Below, piece by piece: positions 1 to 5,424 of a stretch of 5,424 nucleotides of DNA. Made by a program: the position numbers and the translations under genes. Source of the DNA: DASUME01 sp041179425 (GTDB lineage: Bacteria > Myxococcota_A > Polyangia > Polyangiales > DASUME01). Below the pieces are notes generated by a model, which had not been told where the DNA came from, searched no databases, and was given only the letters and a program-made list of their open reading frames with translations. The stretch spans positions 1-5,424 of the forward strand of contig JBEGTL010000575.1 of the NCBI GenBank assembly GCA_041179425.1, written 5' to 3'. The first letter of the stretch is position 1. Every line of letters starts with the position of its first letter.

Positions 1-15
1 AACCGAGCTCCGTCC

Positions 16-35
16 CCCTAGCGGTCCCTAGCGGT
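16..35. repeat. Two tandem copies of a 10-base unit just past the kamA stop
   Basis: CCCTAGCGGT is repeated twice without change, two bases after the end of the kamA stop codon (38-40) as read on the minus strand. It is too short to identify. It shows no hairpin and no T-run, so it is not evidence for a terminator. Confidence 0.6.
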
Positions 36-37
36 CG

Positions 38-1537
38 TCAGTGCGTCTGGCCGAGGCCTGCTTCGCGTACCGACATCGACGAGCTGTCCTGCTCGCGCAC
101 GAAGACTGACGACTGGTCGTCGTTCTCGCGCAGCTCGGGCGGGAAGGCTTGTTCGTCGGCGCCGGCGCGGGTGAGCGCTTCGCGCAGGATGGCGCGGTGC
201 TCGTTGGGGTCGGCCCAGCGCTCGCGCCCAGGTGCGGGCAGGCTGTCGAGCGGGTCGACGTAGCAGAAAAACTGTCCCGGCTTGACGGTGGGCGCGGTGT
301 ACACGGAGACGCCGGTGATGCGGTCGTAGTACTCGTACGAGTGCACGTCGCGCTTGCCGCCGCCGCCAGGGGCGTCGACCACGAAGGTGGGCGTGTTGAA
401 GCCGGCGGTCACACCGCGCATCTGCTTCTCGAGCTCTTCGGCCGCGTGCACGCTGGTGCGGAGATCTTCCACGCCGCGCACCAGGTCGTGTACGTAGACG
501 TAGTAAGGCTGGATGTTGACGTAGGACAGCCGCTTGAGCAGCAGGTGCATGGTGCGCGCGTCGTCGTTGACCCCGCGCTGCAGCACGCACTGGTTGCGCA
601 CCGTGATGCCGGCCTCGAACAGGCGTCCGAGCGCCGCCTCGGTGATGGCCGTGATCTCGTTGGGGTGGTTGACGTGCGTGTGGACGACCACGTCCTTGCG
701 GCGCTTGCGCCCGGCCGCGTGCACCTCGGCCAGCGCGTGGAACCAGTCGTGGTCGGTCAGCACCTTCATGGGCATGACCGCCAGACCCTTGGTCGCGAAG
801 CGCATGCGCCGCACGTGCGGGATGTCGAGCAGGCGATGCCCGATGGTGCGGATCTGGTCGGGCTTGAGCTGGTAGGTGTCCCCGCCGCTGATCACGACGT
901 CTTCGATGGAGCGGTGCGCCTTGATGTACTGGAAGGCGGCCTCCCAGCGTGTCTCGCTGACCTTGAGGCTGACCTTCTCGACGCCACCGTTGTCGGGACC
1001 GATGGCGTACGAGCGCGTGCAGAAGCGACAGTATACGGGACACGTGTCCAGCGCCAGAAACAGCACTTTATCCGGGTAACGATGGACGAGGCCCGGCACG
1101 GCGGCGTCGTGTCGCTCGCCCAGCGAGTCGAGGCCGACGCACGGATGATCGGGCAGCGTGCTCGACGCGAGTGGCAAGAACTGCCGGCGCAGCGGGTCCG
1201 CGTAGGGATCGGTCCAGTCGATGAGACTCAGGATGTAGGGGGAGAGGCGTATCGCCATCGGCGCGTGGCGGATGGCCTCGGCGACGTCGGCGACGAAGTC
1301 CGGCTCGGCCATGTCCCGCAGCACCGTCAGCAGCTTCTCGGGCCGCGTGATGGAGTTCTTCGCCTGCCATTGGTGGTCGAGAAACTCCGCGCGCGAGACG
1401 TGGGTGTACGCCGGAACTCGCCTCCAAAAGTCCCCATCGCGTAACGCACGATGGTTGGGTTCAGAATCCGAAGAGGGTGGTTCGGGCTCCTCGGCCGGGC
1501 CTTCGAGCTCCTTGAGCAAAGGCAGTGCATGCGCCAT
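38..1537 (-). CDS. kamA: KamA-family radical SAM aminomutase (probable lysine 2,3-aminomutase)
   Basis: A 499-residue protein. The radical SAM CxxxCxxC motif is seen as TCPVYCRFCTRS, with Cys at about 166, 170 and 173, which would ligate the [4Fe-4S] cluster that cleaves S-adenosylmethionine. SGGD follows at 217-220, then HVNHPNEIT, QCVLQRGVND and FVVDAPGGGGK, whose Lys (about 395) matches the PLP-binding lysine of lysine 2,3-aminomutase. Arg175 (just after the cluster motif), Asp351 (YVHD) and Asp388 (VVDAPGGGGK) match the residues that hold the substrate carboxylate and side-chain amino group in the clostridial enzyme. The two Asp residues favour lysine over glutamate. The expected cytosolic reaction is L-lysine to L-beta-lysine. 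The family is usually nearer 415-470 residues; here the N-terminus has an acidic, Pro-rich stretch (about 12-28). A reading frame extends 31 codons upstream to TTG, but the ATG at 1537 follows a GGAGG sequence and the upstream peptide looks non-coding. No acetyltransferase or beta-lysine degradation gene lies in the window, so the pathway is unknown. EpmB (about 340 residues) is an unlikely alternative; a different substrate remains possible. Confidence 0.93.
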   Translation of the reverse strand: MAHALPLLKELEGPAEEPEPPSSDSEPNHRALRDGDFWRRVPAYTHVSRAEFLDHQWQAKNSITRPEKLLTVLRDMAEPDFVADVAEAIRHAPMAIRLSPYILSLIDWTDPYADPLRRQFLPLASSTLPDHPCVGLDSLGERHDAAVPGLVHRYPDKVLFLALDTCPVYCRFCTRSYAIGPDNGGVEKVSLKVSETRWEAAFQYIKAHRSIEDVVISGGDTYQLKPDQIRTIGHRLLDIPHVRRMRFATKGLAVMPMKVLTDHDWFHALAEVHAAGRKRRKDVVVHTHVNHPNEITAITEAALGRLFEAGITVRNQCVLQRGVNDDARTMHLLLKRLSYVNIQPYYVYVHDLVRGVEDLRTSVHAAEELEKQMRGVTAGFNTPTFVVDAPGGGGKRDVHSYEYYDRITGVSVYTAPTVKPGQFFCYVDPLDSLPAPGRERWADPNEHRAILREALTRAGADEQAFPPELRENDDQSSVFVREQDSSSMSVREAGLGQTH

Positions 1538-1548
1538 CTGAGTACTTG

Positions 1549-1554
1549 TCCTCC
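1549..1554 (-). promoter_or_regulatory. Ribosome binding site of the kamA gene
   Basis: The minus strand reads GGAGGA at this position, with 11-12 bases to the ATG at 1537. It is a full match to the Shine-Dalgarno core, and it decides the start in favour of 1537 over the in-frame TTG 31 codons upstream. Neither of the other two genes has such a site. Confidence 0.7.
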
Positions 1555-1605
1555 AGGTCTCTGGGGATTGGTTCGTGCCCCCACGACCTAATGAAGTGGG
1601 CGGAG

Positions 1606-1622
1606 AGCAGATTGCGTGCCAG
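1606..1622 (-). promoter_or_regulatory. Sigma-54 (RpoN) -24/-12 promoter of kamA
   Basis: On the minus strand these 17 bases read CTGGCACGCAATCTGCT. Against the known sigma-54 consensus TGGCACG-N4-TTGC(A/T), every specified position agrees except the first T of the -12 element, which is C here. The diagnostic GG (1620-1619) and GC (1608-1607) are exactly ten bases apart, as sigma-54 requires. Transcription would begin near 1595, giving a leader of about 57 bases that contains the GGAGGA ribosome binding site. The promoter points into kamA, and the next gene upstream on the same strand encodes a sigma-54 activator. The match is seen directly; use in the cell is inference. Confidence 0.75.
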
Positions 1623-1719
1623 TAGCGCAACGACTTCGAATCGGAGGCCCAGCGAGGGGCGCTCTTGCAACACGCAGCGAGCCCGCATGCGCAAAACTTC
1701 GGTCATAGGCTCCCCCTGT

Positions 1720-1742
1720 GTTGCATGTGCAATTGAGTTGCG
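1720..1742. promoter_or_regulatory. Secondary TTGCA/TGCAA cluster, possible weaker activator site
   Basis: TTGCATGTGCAA (1721-1732) is a palindrome with 5-base arms and a 2-base centre, followed by another GTTGCG at 1737-1742. The arms resemble the outer half-sites of the larger palindrome cluster (GTTGCAC / GTGCAAC). The site lies about 125-147 bases upstream of the predicted sigma-54 start point, between the stronger cluster and the promoter. It is short and could be chance, so it is only a candidate second binding site or part of a DNA-bending region. Confidence 0.25.
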
Positions 1743-1787
1743 TTAGGCAGATCGTCAACGCTCCGCCACATGAGCGCGTCAATGCGT

Positions 1788-1833
1788 TGACCCCGTGCAA
1801 CTTCTGCACGGGGTCATCGTGCAGAAGTTGCAC
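1788..1833. promoter_or_regulatory. Interlocking palindromes, probable enhancer (UAS) for the sigma-54 activator
   Basis: Three overlapping dyads are packed into 46 bases. Dyad one is TGACCCCGTGCA (1788-1799) with TGCACGGGGTCA (1805-1816), a perfect 12-base-pair stem with a 5-base loop. Dyad two is GTGCAACTTCTGCAC (1795-1809) with GTGCAGAAGTTGCAC (1819-1833), a perfect 15-base inverted repeat with a 9-base spacer. Each 15-base arm is itself a GTGCA-N5-TGCAC palindrome. The half-site therefore occurs four times in alternating orientation, centred near 1797, 1807, 1821 and 1831, about 10 or 14 bases apart. The known NtrC site is also built from TGCAC/GTGCA half-sites. The cluster is about 200-240 bases upstream of the predicted kamA start of transcription, a normal enhancer distance. 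An RNA hairpin or terminator role is possible, but no T-run follows on either strand. Confidence 0.5.
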
Positions 1834-2037
1834 AGCCGTGGGGCGTGTCTGTGCGCCCTGAACGCAGATTGCGCCCTGTCAGATCGAGCCGCTCGGCAAA
1901 CAAGTAAGACCAAGCTCGACGTGCGCGTGCCCATGCGCGTGCTCGCTCGCTCTGTCTTTCTGTCTCTCCGGCTCTAACGCTCGCGCTGACGTGCGCGCCG
2001 TCAGACGAGTGGCCGAGAACGGGCCCGAGGATCGTGT

Positions 2038-2055
2038 ACGGGCACGGGCACGGGC
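2038..2055. repeat. Three tandem ACGGGC hexamers
   Basis: ACGGGC occurs three times without change, followed by a partial ACG, and is flanked by short GTACG (2036-2040) and CGTAC (2059-2063) inverted arms. It lies about 30 bases beyond the stop codon of the sigma-54 activator gene. It is simple-sequence spacer DNA similar in style to the CGTGCTC repeats at the right end of the window. No function is evident. Confidence 0.6.
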
Positions 2056-2083
2056 ACGCGTACGTGGAGGCCCCCTGCCCCGT

Positions 2084-3637
<1,554 letters not shown>

Positions 3638-3648
3638 GATCAAACGCG

Positions 3649-3676
3649 AGCATACGCGGGCCGATATCGATGTAAA
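3649..3676 (-). promoter_or_regulatory. Candidate sigma-70-type promoter of the activator gene
   Basis: On the minus strand TTTACA (3676-3671) is followed after 16 bases by TATGCT (3654-3649). These match the -35 and -10 consensus at five and four of six positions. A start about seven bases downstream of the -10 would leave a leader of only about five bases before the ATG at 3637, fitting the absence of a ribosome binding site. An 8-base palindrome, CGATATCG (3662-3669), sits in the spacer and could be an operator. The match is modest in a GC-rich genome. Confidence 0.35.
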
Positions 3677-3759
3677 GGGATTCCCCCGTGCTCTGCGCAG
3701 GCCGTGTGCGGGCTAGTGGGTTTTCCCGCCAACCTCAAGATCTTCACGCGCCGTACCGC

Positions 3760-3765
3760 TACAAT
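3760..3765 (+). promoter_or_regulatory. Candidate -10 element (TACAAT) of the divergent membrane-protein gene
   Basis: TACAAT matches five of six bases of the -10 consensus in an otherwise GC-rich region and ends nine bases before the ATG at 3775. Initiation at the usual distance would put the transcript start at or next to the ATG, giving a leaderless message. This fits the lack of any Shine-Dalgarno sequence before that ATG. No good -35 hexamer is visible at 16-18 bases, so the call rests on the -10 alone. Confidence 0.3.
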
Positions 3766-3774
3766 CGTCGCGCG

Positions 3775-5139
3775 ATGGCAGTCGATGACCCCAAAGAACC
3801 ACCGAGCCCTGTCGGCAAGTTCATCCAGACCTACAGCTCCTTCCTCTCTACGTTCGTAATCGGTGCCGCCGGCCTGGTGGCTACGTCCATTTGGCAGTAC
3901 CGACAGTCCGAGATTGCAGCGCGGCAGGCAGAGTCGCAGCAGCGCATCGCGGTGACCCAGGCCGACAACAACTGGCGCATCGAGCGCGCCGAGATCCTGT
4001 CCAAGAACCTGGGCGTGCTGTCGTCGACTGGACAGGACACCGTCGAGCAGCGCTACGGCGTGCTGTTGTCACTGACGCGCGGCAGCATCCTCGACCCCGA
4101 GCTGGCCGTCTCCTATGCGCTCGAGCTCGGCAAGGAGAGCCCGACGTACATGAGGTCGGTGCTCGCGAGCACGACCGACAAGAGCTACTCGCGTCTGGCC
4201 AACACGTTCGAGGTCACCTGCCAGCAGCGCTTCGGCGCCACGCGCGTCTTGCCGGTATGTCCGGACGAGCATCGTGTCTCGCGTTCGCTCGCGCTGGCCG
4301 ACTTGTTCGCCGAAGACATGGAGACGGCGCGCCGCAAGGGCGAGCGGGGCCCGCTCGAGCTGCTGATCGACGAGCGCGTGGTGCTGTCGATGCCGCTCAA
4401 GCTGACCGCACTGTTCAGTCACTACCTCAACGACTTGTTCGAGCGGCGGCAGCTAGCCGAGATCACGCAGTTCGCGTCGGTGTCGGTGGGCGCGCACCTG
4501 ATTGCCTCCTTGGTGCTGTCGCCAGACCAGCCCAACACCTTCGTGCCCGCCAGCGAGGCCGCGCAGATCGAGCAGTTTCACGCGCAGCACGCCGACTTCT
4601 TGCGGGAGTACTTGTTCGGCAAGACCTGCAACGGCGAGTGCAAGGGCAAGCTCATCGACATCTTCCTCACCAGCTACGCCGAGGCGCAGGGCCGCTACGA
4701 CGCGGCGATGCGCGAGCTCTTCTCGCACCCGCGCGGGGAGGTGGCGATGGGCCTGGCCCGTCTTCACTCGCGCCTCCTGCAGTGTCAGTTCGACGCGTGG
4801 GATGCCATCGCGCTGCGCGACGGGGTGCTCGTCCCTGCGCTGATCGAAGCGACCAGCGCCGGACGCGAGCTAGAAGACAATCTGTTCGACGATCTGCTGG
4901 GTCTGCTCGCGTTGACGCCGGACCCTGGCTTGAGTCCGGCCGAAGCCAAAGCGCGAAAAGACTGGGAGGCTGCGCTCGCCAGCGCGCGCACGGTAGCCGA
5001 AGGACGCTACGACACCGCCTTCACCAAGCGCCGCCAGTCCGTCCAGGTCACGCGGCGTAGCGTGCCCGCCAAGCTGAAAGACACCATGTTCTGCACGGCC
5101 GAAGAGGTACTGGCCGCCGACGAGGCCGTCTCGGAGTAG
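3775..5139 (+). CDS. Hypothetical protein with one N-terminal membrane segment and a helical body
   Basis: A 454-residue protein that I do not recognise. Residues 1-22 are short and polar (two Asp, Pro-rich). A single hydrophobic span follows at about 23-40 (FLSTFVIGAAGLVATSIW). Residues about 41-79 form an Arg/Glu/Gln/Ala-rich helix likely to be a coiled coil (QYRQSEIAARQAES onward). The rest is rich in Leu, Ala and charged residues and looks all-helical, possibly repeat-like. There is no signal-peptide cleavage site and no enzyme motif I can name. Five Cys residues stand out: 149 and 162 (CQQRFGATRVLPVC), 285 and 289 (KTCNGECKGK), and 337, with another near the end at 440. Arg residues just after the membrane span suggest that the body may be cytoplasmic, by the positive-inside rule. 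The frame is open to a GTG at 3688, but the ATG at 3775 is better: the intervening peptide looks non-coding and a TACAAT -10 lies inside it. The gene diverges from the sigma-54 activator; any functional link is unproven. The coding reality is well supported by length and sensible composition. Confidence 0.85.
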   Translation: MAVDDPKEPPSPVGKFIQTYSSFLSTFVIGAAGLVATSIWQYRQSEIAARQAESQQRIAVTQADNNWRIERAEILSKNLGVLSSTGQDTVEQRYGVLLSLTRGSILDPELAVSYALELGKESPTYMRSVLASTTDKSYSRLANTFEVTCQQRFGATRVLPVCPDEHRVSRSLALADLFAEDMETARRKGERGPLELLIDERVVLSMPLKLTALFSHYLNDLFERRQLAEITQFASVSVGAHLIASLVLSPDQPNTFVPASEAAQIEQFHAQHADFLREYLFGKTCNGECKGKLIDIFLTSYAEAQGRYDAAMRELFSHPRGEVAMGLARLHSRLLQCQFDAWDAIALRDGVLVPALIEATSAGRELEDNLFDDLLGLLALTPDPGLSPAEAKARKDWEAALASARTVAEGRYDTAFTKRRQSVQVTRRSVPAKLKDTMFCTAEEVLAADEAVSE

Positions 5140-5206
5140 CGCGTGCCAGGTGGTGAGCCTGGTCGTCGCCGATCAAACCCTTCCAGGACGAGCACGAGGA
5201 CGAACG

Positions 5207-5409
5207 CGAGCACGACCACGACCACGAGAGCCAACGAGCACGAGACCGTCCACGAACACGTCCACTCGGCAGCCCTCGTGGGGACCTCGCTGCAGGCTCC
5301 GGGGCCCCCGCCTGGGTAAGCCGGCTCGGTCGGGCCGGGCCAGATCGTAGGGTTCGTGTCCGTGAGACGTGCTCGTGCTCGTTGCCTCTCGTGGTCGTGC
5401 TCGTGCTCG
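5207..5409. repeat. Long imperfect inverted repeat (38-base arms, 127-base spacer)
   Basis: The reverse complement of 5207-5244 aligns with 5372-5409 with two mismatches in 38 bases and no gaps. The right arm is part of the 28-base tandem array. The left arm is therefore a diverged, flipped copy of the same unit, followed leftwards by more CGAGCACGA-type low-complexity sequence (5187-5206). It lies 68 bases past the stop of the membrane-protein gene and could fold into a large stem in RNA or a cruciform in DNA. There is no T-run, so a classic terminator is not supported. Confidence 0.75.
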
Positions 5410-5424
5410 TTGCCTCTCGTGGTC
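5369..5424. repeat. Perfect 28-base tandem repeat, two copies, running into the window edge
   Basis: Bases 5369-5396 and 5397-5424 are identical. Each unit begins GTGCTCGTGCTCG and ends CTCTCGTGGTC. The second copy stops exactly at the end of the window, so the array may continue. Each unit contains an internal GTGCTC doublet, which suggests growth by slippage from shorter units. Confidence 0.85.

Larger units (their letters stand above)
1538..2083. other. 546-base regulatory spacer between the activator gene and kamA
   Basis: No convincing gene lies here. From the kamA side it holds the ribosome binding site, the sigma-54 promoter (1606-1622), a weak TTGCA cluster (1720-1742), three CGTCAA-type half-sites (1753-1792) and the strong palindromes at 1788-1833. 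Beyond these are a small GGGCG/CGCCC hairpin (1841-1858), a direct repeat of TGCGCCCTG (1852 and 1870), a TGCGCGTGC direct repeat (1922 and 1934), a pyrimidine-rich tract (about 1946-1970) and three ACGGGC units near 2038-2055. Several short reading frames cross it; the only one with a good ribosome binding site begins at 1706 and overlaps the promoter. Confidence 0.7.
5140..5424. other. Right-hand intergenic region
   Basis: This 285-base stretch after the membrane-protein gene holds no credible gene. A weak CCAGG/CCTGG hairpin (5146-5162) lies right after the stop codon and could aid transcript ending, but it has no T-run. The rest is the inverted and tandem repeat complex around a GC-rich middle section that includes GGGGCCCC (5301-5308). 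Confidence 0.6.

Noticed and set aside
18..1043. 341-codon minus-strand frame in another phase of kamA
   Set aside because: Arg/Ala/His-rich out-of-phase shadow with no motif.
149..1444. Long open frame of 431 codons on the plus strand, opposite kamA
   Set aside because: It is the antisense shadow of kamA. The minus-strand frame has the full radical SAM and PLP motifs; this one has Val/Gly/His-rich composition typical of high-GC antisense frames.
1563..1583. Possible second sigma-54 element (GGGGCACGAACC) on the minus strand downstream of the main one
   Set aside because: The -24-like part is fair, but there is no GC at the required ten-base distance.
1841..1900. Cluster of small hairpins as a tRNA or riboswitch
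   Set aside because: Stems are five base pairs or fewer, with no cloverleaf, no T-loop sequence and no riboswitch core that I recognise.
1588..1977. Two short opposed frames (minus 1588-1833, plus 1795-1977) that both start MQLLH
   Set aside because: Their shared start is only the palindrome read from both strands. No ribosome binding site, no sensible protein composition.
3891..5060. 389-codon plus-strand frame within the membrane-protein gene
   Set aside because: Arg-rich out-of-phase shadow. The overlapping frame has a membrane span, coiled coil and normal composition.
5146..5162. CCAGG/CCTGG hairpin after the membrane-protein gene as a terminator
   Set aside because: Only five base pairs and no T-run; too weak to call.
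5007..5234. Minus-strand frame with a very hydrophobic start (MALVVVVVLAFVLVLVL)
   Set aside because: The apparent membrane segment is a translation of the GTGGTC/GTGCTC simple repeat, and the rest runs antisense into a real gene.

Overview
The window looks like chromosome of a high-GC bacterium. The protein coding style, a sigma-54 activator beside a radical SAM enzyme, and intergenic spacers filled with CGTGCTC / GGGCAC-type short repeats all suggest a myxobacterium (Myxococcota, perhaps Polyangia). That placement is inference from style, not from a marker gene. No rRNA, tRNA, CRISPR array, transposase, prophage or plasmid gene is visible.

There are three convincing genes. On the minus strand, read from right to left, are a sigma-54-dependent activator (3637 down to 2084) with a degenerate, probably non-phosphorylatable receiver domain, then a 546-base spacer, then a KamA-family radical SAM/PLP aminomutase (1537 down to 38). 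On the plus strand, diverging from the activator across a 137-base gap, is a 454-residue protein with one membrane segment and no family I can name (3775 to 5139). The last 285 bases hold a tandem and inverted repeat and no gene.

The most interesting part is the 546-base spacer between activator and aminomutase. It carries a near-consensus sigma-54 promoter (CTGGCACG-N4-CTGCT, minus strand 1622 to 1606) about 70 bases upstream of the kamA start. Roughly 200-240 bases upstream of the predicted transcription start is a compact set of interlocking palindromes built from GTGCA/TGCAC half-sites (1788 to 1833), placed and shaped like an enhancer for a sigma-54 activator. Read together, the activator gene, its presumed binding site, the -24/-12 promoter and the kamA gene with a good ribosome binding site form a plausible self-contained regulatory unit: the activator binds upstream and turns on conversion of an L-alpha-amino acid (probably L-lysine) to its beta isomer. 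Because the activator has lost the phosphoacceptor Asp, the switch Thr/Ser and the conserved Lys of its receiver, its signal is unlikely to be ordinary histidine-kinase phosphorylation.

The activator and the divergent membrane-protein gene both lack a Shine-Dalgarno sequence and have a -10-like hexamer very close to the ATG, so they may be leaderless or nearly so, unlike kamA.
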